Assembly (NCBI GenBank): GCA_032622095.1
Contig: CP136061.1
Coordinates: 37,453,797-37,517,796, forward strand
Length of the DNA stretch: 64,000 nucleotides
Direction of reading: 5' to 3'
DNA from: Siphonodentalium dalli
Taxonomy: Eukaryota; Mollusca; Scaphopoda; Gadilida; Siphonodentaliidae
Position numbers and translations under genes: made by a program. The notes beneath the pieces were generated by a model that saw only the letters and a list, made by a program, of their open reading frames with translations, did no database searches and was not told where the DNA came from. This document shows, in pieces, positions 10,381-21,723 of this stretch (the first letter of the stretch is position 1; every line of letters starts with the position of its first letter).

Positions 10381-12618
10381 AAAGTGTCAATGACACTGTA
10401 GCTCAACTTGGAAAGGGAATAATTTAATGTATTACAGTCAATGGAGCGATTAGGAATGTGGAAAGTTGAATGTCTAATACTAGTTAATAGACATGAAGAG
10501 AAAAGTAAAATCCAAGATGGCTGCTGGCGGCCATGTTTTCGGCCGAATGACCCCAAAATGATTGTATCCCATCTACATGTCATCGTTAACATCCATGACA
10601 CATTTTATGACGATCAGACTAAAGGTACGACCTGTAGCCTATGCTAAAGAATTTAGTCATACAAAGAGTAAAATCCAAGATGGCTGCTGGCGGCCATGTT
10701 TTTTGGCCGAATGACACCAAAATGACTCGTTCCCATCTACATGTCATTATTAACATCTATGACAAATTTTATGACGATCAGACTAAAGGTACGACCTGTA
10801 GCCCATGCTAAAGAATTTAGTCATACAAAGAGTAAAATCCAATATTAACAACCATGACAAATTTCATGATGATCAGACGAACAGTACGACCTGTGGCCCA
10901 TGCTAATGGATTAAATTTTGAAATCCAAGATGGCCACTGGCGGCCATGTTTATTGGCCAAATGACCCCAAAATTACTCGTTCCCATCTACATTCCAATTT
11001 CAACAGCCATGACAAATTTTATGATGATCAGACTAAAGGTACGGCCTGTAGCCCGTGCTAAAGAATTAAGTCATACAAAGAGTAAAATCCAAGATGGCTG
11101 CTGGCGGCCATGTTTTTTGGCCGATTGACCCCAAAATGACTCGTTCCCATCTACATGTCATTATTAACATTCTTGACAAATTTTATGATGATCAGACTAA
11201 AAGTAGGACCTGTAGCCCGTGCTAAAGGATTTAGTCATACAAAGAGTAAAATCCAAGATGGCTGCTGGCGGCCATGTTTTTTGGCCGAATGACCCCAAAA
11301 TTACTCGTTCCCATCTACATGTCAATATTAACATCCATGACAAATTTGATGATGATCAGACTAAAGGTACGACCTGTAGCCCGTGCTAAAGAATTTAGTC
11401 ATACAAAGAGTAAAATCCAAGAAGGCTGCTGGCCGCCATGTTTTTTGGCCGAATGACCCCAAAATAACTCGTTCCCATCTACATGTCAATTTCAACAGCC
11501 ATGACAAATTTTATGATGATCGGACTAAAGGTACGACCTGTAGCCCGTGCTAAAGGATTTAGTCATACAAAGAGTGAAATCAAAGATGGCTGCTGGCGGC
11601 CATGTTTTTCTGCCGAATGACCCCAAAATTACTCGTTCCCATTTACATTCCAATTTCAACAGCCATGACAAATTTTATGATGATCAGACTAAAGGTACGA
11701 CCTGTAGCCCGTGCTAAAGGATTTAGTCATACAAAGAGTAAAATCAAAGATGGCTGCTGGCGGCCATGTTTTTTCTGCCGAATGACCCCAAAATGACTCG
11801 TTCCCATCTACATGTCATTGTTAACATCCATGACAAATTTTATGATGATCAGACGAACAGTACGACCTGTGGCCCGTGCTAATGGATTAAATTTTGAAAT
11901 CCAAGATGGCCACTGGCGGCCATGTTTATTGGCCGAATGACCCCAAAATTACTCGTTCCCATCTACATTCCAATTTCAACAGCCATGACAAATTTTATGA
12001 TGATCGGACTAAAGGTACGACCTGTAGCCCGTGCTAAAGGATTTAGTCATACAAAGAGTGAAATCAAAGATGCCTGCTGGCGGCCATGTTTTTTGGCCGA
12101 ATGACCCCAAAATGACTCGTTCCCATCTACATGTCATTATTAACATTCTTGACAAATTTTATGATGATCAGACTAAAAGTACAACCTGTAGCCCGTGCTA
12201 AAGAATTTAGTCATACAAAGAGTAAAATCCAAGATGGCTGCTGGCGGCCATGTTTTTGGGCCGAATGACCCCAAAATTACTCGTTCCCATCTACATGTCA
12301 ATATTAACATCCATGACAAATTTCATGACGATCAGACAAACAGTACGCCCTGTAGCCCGTGCTAATGGATTGAATTTTGAAATGCAAGATGGCCACTGGC
12401 GGCCATGTTTTTTTACCGAATGACCCCAAAATTAATCATTCTGGTCTAAATGTTGATGTCAACAGCTATGATAAATTTCATAATGATCCGACCAAAGGTA
12501 CGACCTGTAGACTGCATTGTTGACGCCTTACGTACACACGCACACACGTACACACGGACGACGGACGACAAAGCCATGGCAATAGCTCAAACTTTACAAA
12601 GTAAAGTTGAGCTAATAA
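10381..12618 (+). mobile_element. pearl/Helentron-like element, family E, copy 1 (about 12 core units)
   Basis: Begins AAAGTGTCAATGACACTG, containing the palindrome GTGTCAATGACAC. About 12 tandem core units of about 164 bp follow, each with AAAATCCAAGATGGCTGCTGG and GACCCCAAAATGACTCG. It ends with an ACACGGACGACGG microsatellite and a terminal hairpin (AGCTCAAACTTT / AAAGTTGAGCT) followed by AATAA. No protein is encoded; short in-phase frames in the units are by-products. Starts directly where the family I copy ends. Confidence 0.75.
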
Positions 12619-13618
12619 TAGATATAATATATTGGAGCTTTAATGTGATTGTGAAAAAAGTGTATATTGGTAATGGCTATGTACATGTAGTTGATTATAT
12701 ATAATATTTTTTGTATGTGTGTTAAGTGTGCGCTTGGTGAGAAAGCATGTGAAAACAATTTTAAAATCGGACATGCCAAACTAAAGTTATGATAATTATG
12801 AAATATTTACACACCATATGTGTGTGATCACAAAGGGCGCATACATTCCAATTGGTTGAAAGGTTCATCGCCAAACATGAAACAGCCTTTGCATTGCTAC
12901 ACCAATAAACACGCACCAGCTCGCAGCAAATATACTAAACTGTTAGTTTCTCAGTTCTCTTATAAGACATTTGAATTGATTTCGGCTGGCATGTAACCTT
13001 TTTCTTTGTTATTTGTTCTAATTTCTATTGATATAGAGGTTTGAAAAGTGCATGAAATAGAATGCAGAATAATAATCAGGCCAAAATTGTCGATCTTCGT
13101 TACATGGTTCAAGTATGCAAATACCAAGTAGGTTTCTAATCACATTTACTCCATCCAACTACGCAAATATCGAGTACGTTTTTAATCACATTTAGTCCAT
13201 CACCTCCTACATGACAGGGCCAGATATGCTTGCAAATATACGCCCTAAGAGGGCACAGTAACACTTCAAAATAATAATAAGGAAAAGATTCCGCTGACGA
13301 GAGAATTTGCATATAACTAAATTACAGTGTACAGATTTTAATTTGGATTTGAAATTTAACTCATTTAGTGGTAGGGCCTATCAGATTGGTGCTAAAATAA
13401 AAATAGCGTGAAAAGTTTAATCCAGAATGATCATGGCACCCTTGAACCTCAAAATTATGTATCAAAACTTACGCGAAATATTTAAGACCCAACTTGACAA
13501 TATTGGAAGTTGCCAGACACAAAGTATGGATTATGGCTACAGAGTGGGATTAGGTCATCATGTGGTATTGAAATTCAATGTGTCAGTGAAACTGTAGCAA
13601 AATAATCGAATAATCACA
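12619..13618. other. unassigned sequence with dispersed repeat
   Basis: No gene recognised. 13,140 and 13,185 share a local repeat (CACATTTACTCCATC / CACATTTAGTCCATC). 13,505-13,595 matches 6,895-6,989. Confidence 0.5.
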
Positions 13619-13626
13619 AGCTCAAT

Positions 13627-13773
13627 CAAGCCTTGAAATAGCGTGTCTGTCATTTGCAGAATGAGGTCCCCAGAGGGTGAATTTGGTGATGCTAGCCCGC
13701 TATGCGGGGTAGCATCACTAAATTCACCCTCTGGGGACCTCATTCTGCAAATGACACCCTATTTCAAGGCTTG
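13627..13773. mobile_element. hAT-like MITE (family C, short form), 8-bp TSD
   Basis: Perfect palindrome-type element with ends CAAGCCTTGAAATAG and CTATTTCAAGGCTTG, flanked by AGCTCAAT at 13,619-13,626 and 13,774-13,781. It is the minimal form of family C at 147 bp. Confidence 0.9.
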
Positions 13774-13781
13774 AGCTCAAT

Positions 13782-14417
13782 CTAATCAGGGTGTCTGTGA
13801 ATTAAATTTGTGAACAGAGTCTCGGAACATCTGCTTTGAATTACGATGCAATCAAATAATCAAAGCTGTGGATTTAATTTCCTGCTGAATGCCTTCTTGA
13901 CTTGGAGACAGTGGTAGGGGATAATCTCACCGAGTAGGGGATAACTTTTCATCAGCTACTAATAAAGAGTGTTCCTCTTTACAAACTTAGTTAAATATAT
14001 ATAATCCGATTTAACGTCTCTAAATTACTCTTTCTTCAGCTTCGGAATCCACCCATCAAAGCCCATAGTTATCAGATTTCGAGTTTTGAAAACTGTTATT
14101 TTTCACCACCTCGAATATTTGGCGGCCTCGCAAATATTCGACAAATGCCGACCGACATACTAGTACTCCCGATACCAATTTGCATTGAACAAAATGTTGA
14201 TATATCACACTTTTTGGGCAATTTTCTACTATAGTTGACAGTTATTATCATTATTTTTGGCAATTAATCAATTCTGATATCTGAAGTGGAATTTTAAGAA
14301 ATGTTGTTGCTGTTAAAATCTGATATGGGGACCATCAAATCGGATTGTGTACTTTTAAGAAACGAATGAAATTTGGTTTGTTTTATTGAGGGATGATGAA
14401 CTCTGGGCGGTTTACAC
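13782..14417. other. unassigned sequence
   Basis: No gene, RNA or repeat recognised. Confidence 0.5.
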
Positions 14418-15008
14418 TTAAAGGGGTACTGTACGCCAAATGTTGTTGTTGGTTTCTATAGTCTCCGAGTCTGAGAATAAGGTAACACTTTTTTCATTAT
14501 TTGAAAGTCTGTTGAGTACGAAGTAGTGTTACGGATGACAAATTTACCGGAATGCAAAAATACAAATTGTCGTTGTCGAGTAATTTTTGTACAGTTTTCA
14601 ACCAAATGAATCAAATAAAAGTTATATTATAGGCATACTAGTCCCATATAATCATTTAAGTTATTGTATCGTCGCTAGTCAGTGAGTGGCTTGAGTGTTC
14701 TCCTCGTATCATCATAATAATTTAAGCGATCGTGTGTGCGATCGGTTTAACAAGCCAGTATCCCTCATTTACTTTATTTGATTACGCAAATTCGTAATTT
14801 AATTGACGCCATTTTATGGCTCCAGTCATAAATTCAATTTATATCAAATTATTAACTTTTAAATTATTAAATTTTAAGATAGCCTATTAACCTGAGCGTT
14901 TACAGAATACATCTTCGACTCAAATTACTTATGTTTCTATATATTATCGATATTAGATCGTTGTTGTCACCGAAAATTTAATGAAAATGGCGTACAGTAC
15001 CCCTTTAA
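14418..15008. mobile_element. TTAA element with AGGGGTACTGTACGCCA termini
   Basis: TTAA at 14,418-14,421 and 15,005-15,008 bracket AGGGGTACTGTACGCCA and its exact inverse. The 583-bp interior encodes no transposase. A diverged miniature with similar ends (AAAGGGGTACAGTAC) lies at 22,077-22,156. Confidence 0.8.
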
Positions 15009-15195
15009 TGTGCTCCTATGGCCACAGCAGAATATCCCTCAATAAAACACACCAAACAGCATTCATTTCTTATATTTATGAAGCTTTTTCTTATTTATTT
15101 CAGCTTAAATTATTAATATTTTTTAATTTTAATTTGAAAGTCTATAGCATGGAGACAGTGATATCACTGATGGAGATTATACCATAAATAGAGGA

Positions 15196-15334
15196 TCTCA
15201 CATGAGTTTCTATTTTATACGGAATTTATCAACCGAGTTCACTAAATTCGATTTGAGCCGAGGTTTACCGAGGCTCAAATAGAATTTAGTGGACGAGGTT
15301 GATAAATTACGTATAAAATAGGACGAGTGTGAGA
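15196..15334. repeat. inverted repeat of about 139 bp
   Basis: Arms TCTCACATGAGTTTCTATTT and its near complement (AAATAGGACGAGTGTGAGA), with TTTATCAACCGAGTTCACTA-type inner arms. The centre is GAGCCGAGGTTTACCGAGGCTC. MITE-like, superfamily not identified. Confidence 0.65.
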
Positions 15335-15654
15335 TACTTTTTATCACATGATCAAATAAACGCGAAGCAATGCGAAATATCCATCGAAAACAACGATAAA
15401 AACCGCAGCGATCTCAAGTCATTTGAAGAACGATGTGACGTCATCGCACGCGCTGATATTAAACGTGTCTCTTATCGATAATTATGAAACTGCTTTTATG
15501 GGCAAATTATGTGATAAAGCAAAGTAAGTTATCCCAATAATTTATATCTGAAATATCTATCAATTAGTCCATGGTTTCACTTCTAAATATCTATGCTCAG
15601 TTATTCTCCCAAGGCTTTAGGTCCACAATATGTGATGTTGATTCATTTTATTGG
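15335..15654. other. unassigned sequence
   Basis: Nothing recognised apart from a TGACGTCA word at about 15,437, the CRE consensus, without further context. Confidence 0.4.
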
Positions 15655-15869
15655 GGTATAACACGCTGGTGCAGCATCAAATATCCTGTGCCAGTGAATT
15701 CTCTTACATATAAGAGAATGCACTGGCTTACACGGTCAAGGTAAATAATGTAAGGCCAATGTATTCTCTTCTATGGAAGGCTCCCTGTGGGAGACTTGCA
15801 TATATAAGAAAATGCATTGGCAAAGGGTTTTCACAAAATTTCAGGAAGTTCCAGTCATGAAAGGGTTAA
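15655..15869. mobile_element. TTAA MITE, type A2, degraded
   Basis: Left end decayed (CACGCTGGTGCAGCATC). Right end CCAGTCATGAAAGGG with TTAA at 15,866-15,869. Both hairpins are shortened. Confidence 0.7.
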
Positions 15870-16144
15870 TGTGGGATGGATATATCATTTGACAACATAC
15901 AAGAGAATCTGGCAGAAAATTATTTTCATTTTGCACAAAAATTGCCAAAAGTAAATCTTGGACCAGTGCAGACCCTGATATTGGGTTCAAGTCTAGATAA
16001 CATTGCAACATTTGAACATTGGCTGAAGTATGACATACTAATGTCAAAGTGAATTGTTGTTTGTCATGAGTTGGTGGGGGTATCTAGGATAGGTGGTGTT
16101 TATCCAGGGGAATATGGTGTGGTACACCTGTATATGTTGTTTTC
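15870..16144. other. unassigned sequence
   Basis: Nothing recognised. Confidence 0.4.
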
Positions 16145-16146
16145 TA

Positions 16147-16345
16147 CAGTAATGCCCTAAATAATCGACTCCTTAACCACAGTAGAATTATGGGTAACTT
16201 TTCAGGATTTAGTCGGAAATATGGCTTGTTGCCATTCACTGAGAGCTTTCCGATGAATGGCAACAAGCCATATTTCCGACTAAATCCTGAAAAGTTACCC
16301 ATAATTCTGCTGCGGTTAAGGAGTCGATTATTTAGGGCATTACTT
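16147..16345. mobile_element. Family B MITE
   Basis: CAGTAATGCCC with TA at 16,145-16,146. The right end GGGCATTACTT is followed by TA. Nearly complete palindrome. Confidence 0.8.
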
Positions 16346-16633
16346 TACGTTAGGCCTTGCAAAAACTCAATGAAGTGAGAAAGAACAAAGGATTTTAATT
16401 CAATGAATATTATCCTTCTTTATGGAGAGTTTTGTGGCTGAATCTCCGCCGATATTTGCTGTGAATATCTCCTTGTCTTCCCGACACTTGTGTACTTACC
16501 GGTCTTGGCTCAAACTCTCCGAAAATGAGTCAAGATTTCACCCCCATTTTGAGTTACCGTTGTATAAGGCGCACCAATATTCTGGGCTATATATTCAGGT
16601 AAAAAAGATGCGACTTATACACCAAAATTTACG
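16346..16633. other. unassigned sequence
   Basis: Nothing recognised. Separates two family B sequences. Confidence 0.4.
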
Positions 16634-16735
16634 GTACCCATAATTCTGCTGTGGTTAAGGAGTCAATTATTTAGGGCATTACTGTATTTCCATTCCAAGT
16701 CAATTATTTAGGGCATTACTGTATTTCCATTCCAA
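16634..16735. mobile_element. Family B right-end fragment with local duplication
   Basis: Right arm of family B (TACCCATAATTCTGCTGTGG onwards). A 37-bp end-plus-flank segment (GTCAATTATTTAGGGCATTA ...) is repeated head to tail at 16,662-16,698 and 16,699-16,735. Confidence 0.7.
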
Positions 16736-17460
16736 AATAAAATCATGAATAATATGGTTTAGAGCTGTGACAGAACTTTAAATTGCAGTTAATGTCAGCA
16801 TCCAAATAAAACCTGAAGTTTACTTGGCTCACTGAAGCTTACAATCAACAGGATTCCAGTTAGAGCTCAGTGGGGGTGAGTAAATTAAACCTGTTTTGCT
16901 AATTGGATAATGTTGAGCCAATAAAGAAATCATTCATGAATTGCTAACAAGGAAATCCTATCAGAAAGTGTGAAAACTGGAGTCAACACATCACACTTGA
17001 ATGTACCTCAAATGCATTTAATTTCAACTTCTTTTTTTTAAACGTAAATTGTAGGAAGCATGGTTGTACGAGTTATTCACTCCAGCACTAATTCTAATAT
17101 CCTGCCAAGTTTTGTACATATCACAGACGCTATTCATTACGTCTTGATGAGACGGGGAAGTCTATGAGATGGGTATGTTACCTATCATAAATTAATCGCG
17201 TCTATTACCAAGATGTTCAAAATTGCTACCATCAACGCTATCATTCATATTAATAATTAGTGTGAAAGTATTTACAATCTGTGTTTAATGAATGGAAGCA
17301 TTCTCATTCCAGATAACATTCCAATGTTTCCCATAAGGTAATTGTTCAATAAGCAGGTATTTATGAAGTGGGGGTATGTAGGAAATTCTAGTTTTCAAAA
17401 TTTTACATTGGAATACATTCATTAACCCTACATGATGACTGGATCGAGCTTGGCAAGCAT
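16736..17460. other. unassigned sequence
   Basis: No gene or repeat recognised. Confidence 0.5.
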
Positions 17461-17468
17461 TCGTTAAC

Positions 17469-17901
17469 CAAGTCTGAGTTTAGTGTGCCTGTCATTTGCA
17501 GAATGAGGTCCCCAGAGGGTGAATTTAGCGATGTTATCCCACATAGAGGGCTAGTATAATTAAATTCACCCTCTGGGGACCTCATTCTGCTTAGGCCTCA
17601 AATCTCTGGAAAGTTTCTTTATTATCAAATTTCTATAGAAACTTCTTCACATAGATTCTATTTCTTTTTTAGTTTAGTTTCTCTATATCCCCAAATTGGC
17701 AGATGACTTTGCATAATCGAGGTTCCCAATGGGTGTGCATCACAATATTCATCATTTGGGAACTTCAATCTGAGTCTAATGTCTCGAATAACAGATGAGG
17801 CCATGCAGAATGAGGTTCCCAGAGAGTGAATTTAGTGATGCTAGCATCACTGAATTCACCCTCTGGGGACCTCATTCTGCAAATGAATAAAATCAGGCTT
17901 G
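17469..17901. mobile_element. hAT-like MITE (family C, long form)
   Basis: Ends CAAGTCTGAG and ATCAGGCTTG, with two GAATGAGG-type palindromes and the A/T-rich centre. The left flank is TCGTTAAC (17,461-17,468). The right flank TCTAACCC runs straight into an A2 element, so the right duplication may have been the A2 target. Confidence 0.75.
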
Positions 17902-18067
17902 TCTAACCCTTCCATGACTGGAGCTTCCTCAAATTTTGAGAAAACCCTGTGCCAATGCATTCTCTTATATATACGAGGCTCCCTATGGGAGACTCATATA
18001 TAAGAGAATGCACTGGCACATGATCTTTAATGCTGCACCAGCGCAGCTCCCATCATGAAAGGGTTAA
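17902..18067. mobile_element. TTAA MITE, type A2, single-hairpin form
   Basis: Left end TAACCCTTCCATGACTGGAG, right TTAA at 18,064-18,067. Only one GCATTCTCTTATATATRCG hairpin remains, so this is a deletion derivative of about 165 bp. Confidence 0.8.
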
Positions 18068-18169
18068 GTGAGACTGATGCATCCTTTAGTATGTATGAGG
18101 TGGTTGTATGCAGTCAATTCTTCATGTGTTTAGAGAAAAGAAAAAAAACAATTTATGATAAAAATGATA

Positions 18170-18944
18170 TACAAGCCTGGATTTACTGTGTCTGACACTT
18201 GCTTTATGAGGTCCCCAAAGGGTGAATTTAGTGACACTACCCCACACAGTGGGCTAGCATCACCAAACCCACCCTCTGGGGACCTTATTCTGCTTAGGCC
18301 TTATCTTCTGGAAAGTACCTAGTTTCAAATTAACATTGTTTTTAGTTACTTTTTCCCTTCCGTTCAGTTTCTATATCCCTAATTTGCAGAAGATAAATTG
18401 CAAACTCGAGTTAACTAATGGGTGAATTAACATCACTCTCATAGCAGTTGAGGCCTGTACAGGGGCGCCAGAAGAGGGGGGCAGCTGACCCCCCTGCCCT
18501 GGACCAAGGGGGCGAGCGGGGGCAGGACTTGCCCTTTTTCTGGAGACAGAAAATGATTTTTGTGTGTTTAATCTCGTGTTTTTATAGCAAAATGTAACTT
18601 TTTTGGTCCAAATACCACCAATTTCACAAGGAATATAATTTTTTTGTCAATTTTATCACAAAACGGCCATAAAAACCAACAAATACCATTAAAATAGGGA
18701 TTTTTGCCACAATGAATTTATGGTTATTTTCCCCGAGTTTGCGGAGAAAATTCCCTTTTTTGCAGAAAAGTGTCCTTTTTGTAGGCTCTGCCCCCCCCTG
18801 CCCTTGGATGCTTCCGGCGCCCCTGGGCCTGTATAATAAGCAAAATGAGGTTCCCCGAGAGTGAATTTGGTGATGCTATCCCATCATACGGGATAGCGAC
18901 ATCATAGCGTCGCTAAATTCACCCTCTTGGGACCTCATTCTATA
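18170..18944. mobile_element. Family C element, right end truncated, with nested hAT MITE
   Basis: Starts CAAGCCTGGATTTACTG. Left palindrome at about 18,205-18,290, right palindrome at about 18,840-18,942. The terminal CAGGCTTG on the right is lost. A CAGGGG-type element (18,460-18,825) is inserted in its centre. Its right edge touches and slightly overlaps the end of the minus-strand reading frame. Confidence 0.75.
18460..18825. mobile_element. hAT-like MITE with CAGGGGCGCC ends, 8-bp TSD
   Basis: Termini CAGGGGCGCCAGAAG and CTTCCGGCGCCCCTG. Exact 8-bp direct repeat GGCCTGTA at 18,452-18,459 and 18,826-18,833. CAGGGG ends plus an 8-bp duplication fit hAT. 366 bp, no transposase. Confidence 0.9.
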
Positions 18945-21723
18945 AATGTATAAGGAGTAAACTGACCTGGTTTATAAATTCTCTAGTGATCACCTCAGGG
19001 TTATGCAACACAACACGGTCAGCAACGATGCCCATCCGAATACAGTTATTGTAGGTGTAGAATGTAATAGATATCGACTTGTGGCTAATGGATGGAATGA
19101 AACAAATAATTCCTTGCACTTCCTTCTGCGCCAGTCTAACTCTATCATCCGGACCTTGGATATTTGACAACATACTAGTGCATTTTGAAAATATCCGTTT
19201 CCATATACTCTGACTAACACAGTCGGGAAATATAGAGTGTGTGAATCCCATCGCTTGTCGAGTCATCTCCAACTGCGACGTGCTTTTAAGCGAATCCATG
19301 AACTCCTTAACATGCCAAAGACGTGGCACAGCTCCTTCGATATGAGTCGGAATGTTTAGGCACATAAACGTGTAAACGTTCGTCGCGTGTAGCGATTCAT
19401 CGGATTTACAAACCGATGGAATGATGCACTTTAACTTGTGTGGATTCCTAACACCACTATTTTGGAAGTATGTCCGTAACGTTCCAGCTGCAACCGAAAT
19501 GAGGAGGTCATTCATGCTGCACCTAACAACCTGCCGTATTCGTGTTGCCACGGACAAACTAAGACCTTCGGACCATGCGACTGTTTTTTTATCAGAAGCA
19601 TGAACATGTTTTCCATGAATAAGATTGAAGTCCGGCGGTGTACAGAAATACTGTGTTAAGAAACTAAAAGGCCCTAAGATGAAACCAATTATTGACATAC
19701 CACAATTTCTTCGTTGACCAAAGTTGAGATACGGTAGATGTGTTTCGTCATTGAATAAAGCCAAGTTGAAAATCTTCAACAATGAAGCTGCATCCGAAAA
19801 ACAAGGATGTGTTCTCAGAATTAACACAGATTTATTCTCAAATCCAAATTGCTCCAATACCTGCAGCTCCCATAATGGGCGGTCCAGGTTCAAAGAAACT
19901 GATGCTGATTCAGAAAGGTAATCTTGTAATTCCTCCTGGTTATTTATAGTAACAGGAACATGAAAGACGTGATTATTTATAATAAATTCTTTATCACATA
20001 TCCAAACATAACCCGAACAATTGGAAACAATTTTTTGCGTAAATCGTGGAAATTGTTTTCGTCCATTGTAATCTTCTGCGGACACAATTTTTGCATTGAT
20101 TAGATCGCGAATTCTCGTTGTGTCAAGACCGGATTCGATAAACATGAGGCATTGAACAACCATTGGTGAAAATAGGTCGCCATGAAGCCACATTCGCTCG
20201 GTGTAGGTCATGTAAGATCCACAGCATGTGCAGCATCCTCCGTCACAAGAAACGCAACCAAAGCACACACGCCACAGCATTTTAATTGTCAAAGATATCG
20301 GAAGTAGAACTATCAACAAAGCGAGCAGTGGAATGAAGGCAAGCATCGCACACACTGTGTACATCAATTCTGGGCAAAACAACGAACAAAATCCCCTATC
20401 CACGGGATGACGTATTCGTTTATGTGGGGCACTTGGAAATCTTAAATTACTGTATTTAGATGCGGCTTTATGGAGAATTTCTCTTGAAACATCTTCCGAT
20501 AGAGTTGCCTTTTCCATATCGATTTTAATTTCACCTTTTTCTGGAAAAACTTCGTTGTGTCTGAAGTCATGGTTAGTTTGATGCTTGTGTTTTTGAATGT
20601 TATTCGATAAGTAATCATTTTGCATGGTACTTGTGTCATGATATGACCGTTCGTGGTGCGATTTGAGTGGTTTATATGAGTTTTGATTGGCAGGATGTAA
20701 TCGGTGAGTAGGCGGAGTTTGCTGTGTTGGATGACCTTGCTCTTCGAGACGAGAAGCCATTTTTTGACGATGTAATGCGAGGTGGTGTTCCGGGGCACTT
20801 TCTTGACGACTTGACAGAGGCATCGTCGAGACGTAATTCTCAGCAGCACGTTGATCAGGTGTGACAGCATTACTTCGGCTTTGATAATTCGGCATATGTA
20901 CTTGCTCTGTTTGAACTTGGTGACGTCGTGGCCGAGGCAGTGAAGCAGTACGACTATCAAACTGTCCCTGCGACATTTCAGGTCTAAAATTTTTCTCCAA
21001 ATCAAGCTGCAAATTTTGTCGTGGAGGTGCATGCATTTGCACTTGCTCATTTCGGGCATCTTGTTTCGGGAGTGAGCGTCCCCTTTGAGATCGATCCTGT
21101 CGGTGATGAGAGAATCCTTGTTCCGGCATTCTATTGTCTTGTCGTTGTTGAAATCTCTCTGCCTCGTATCGCATAGCGACACCTGATTCAGACGATCGTG
21201 ATGCTCGGCGAGGCATGGTATATACTGTTTCTTGAGGCCTGACATCTGGGAGTGGCTGTCCTTTAGCATGTGACCTCCTGTCTTGATGCGGAAGTGTCTG
21301 ACTGCTTTCCGGCACTCTGTTTTGATACGAATACGCTTGTGAATTTTCTTGGGACTTACTGTCTTGTCGCTGAAGTGATCGGCTGGCTTCGTGAGATCGG
21401 CTGTCTCGTCGAGGAAGTGTGTGAGTGGCATCTTGAGATCTGCTATCTTGTCGCGGAAATGTGCGGGAGCCATCTTGAGACCGGCTGTCTTGTCGGGAAA
21501 GCGTATTGTTTTTTTCTTGAGATTTACTGCGTGGTAGTGAGTGGCCCTTCTCATGAGATCTGATATCTTGTTTTGGGAGCGTGTTATCAGCTTCCTGCGA
21601 CTGGTTTTCCTGGCGTGGCAATGTATGACCAATCTCCGATGATCTGCTGAATTGTCGTGTAATAGAATTCTGTCGACTTTTGGCAGACTTTTTTCCATGA
21701 TTTGACGAGCCGGTCTTTTCCAT
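18940..21723 (-). CDS. WSD-family (wax ester synthase/DGAT-like) membrane protein
   Basis: 927 codons, the only convincing host gene here. Residues about 1-180 are low-complexity repeats (SRSQ..TLPRQD type), and 180-430 are Gln/His/Arg-rich. A hydrophobic segment lies at about 450-480, then a Cys cluster (CFGCVSCDGGCCTCC, about 486-500). From about 505 to the end it resembles the WS/DGAT fold: WLHGD, an HHxxxDG-like site H639-P640...D644, a SMNDLL motif and SNIQGPDD, the equivalent of SNVPGP in the C-terminal domain. Family members esterify fatty alcohols or diacylglycerol with acyl-CoA. Here the catalytic second His is Pro, so activity is doubtful. The start is the first ATG after in-frame TGA codons, 44 nt inside a likely acceptor. 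The last codons may be intronic: CAG|GTCAGT at 18,966 is a good donor. Confidence 0.8.
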   Translation of the reverse strand: MEKTGSSNHGKKSAKSRQNSITRQFSRSSEIGHTLPRQENQSQEADNTLPKQDIRSHEKGHSLPRSKSQEKNNTLSRQDSRSQDGSRTFPRQDSRSQDATHTLPRRDSRSHEASRSLQRQDSKSQENSQAYSYQNRVPESSQTLPHQDRRSHAKGQPLPDVRPQETVYTMPRRASRSSESGVAMRYEAERFQQRQDNRMPEQGFSHHRQDRSQRGRSLPKQDARNEQVQMHAPPRQNLQLDLEKNFRPEMSQGQFDSRTASLPRPRRHQVQTEQVHMPNYQSRSNAVTPDQRAAENYVSTMPLSSRQESAPEHHLALHRQKMASRLEEQGHPTQQTPPTHRLHPANQNSYKPLKSHHERSYHDTSTMQNDYLSNNIQKHKHQTNHDFRHNEVFPEKGEIKIDMEKATLSEDVSREILHKAASKYSNLRFPSAPHKRIRHPVDRGFCSLFCPELMYTVCAMLAFIPLLALLIVLLPISLTIKMLWRVCFGCVSCDGGCCTCCGSYMTYTERMWLHGDLFSPMVVQCLMFIESGLDTTRIRDLINAKIVSAEDYNGRKQFPRFTQKIVSNCSGYVWICDKEFIINNHVFHVPVTINNQEELQDYLSESASVSLNLDRPLWELQVLEQFGFENKSVLILRTHPCFSDAASLLKIFNLALFNDETHLPYLNFGQRRNCGMSIIGFILGPFSFLTQYFCTPPDFNLIHGKHVHASDKKTVAWSEGLSLSVATRIRQVVRCSMNDLLISVAAGTLRTYFQNSGVRNPHKLKCIIPSVCKSDESLHATNVYTFMCLNIPTHIEGAVPRLWHVKEFMDSLKSTSQLEMTRQAMGFTHSIFPDCVSQSIWKRIFSKCTSMLSNIQGPDDRVRLAQKEVQGIICFIPSISHKSISITFYTYNNCIRMGIVADRVVLHNPEVITREFINQVSLLLIHL
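18961..18970 (-). promoter_or_regulatory. possible splice donor near the end of the WSD gene
   Basis: On the minus strand CCAG|GTCAGT, exon end 18,967, intron start 18,966, phase 0 after ...FINQ. If used, the stop at 18,940 is not part of the mature message and a further exon lies to the left, not identified. Confidence 0.45.

Noticed and set aside
10946-12104. Repeated 60-64-codon frames with MTPKLLVPIY
   Set aside because: By-products of the 164-bp core units of a mobile element.
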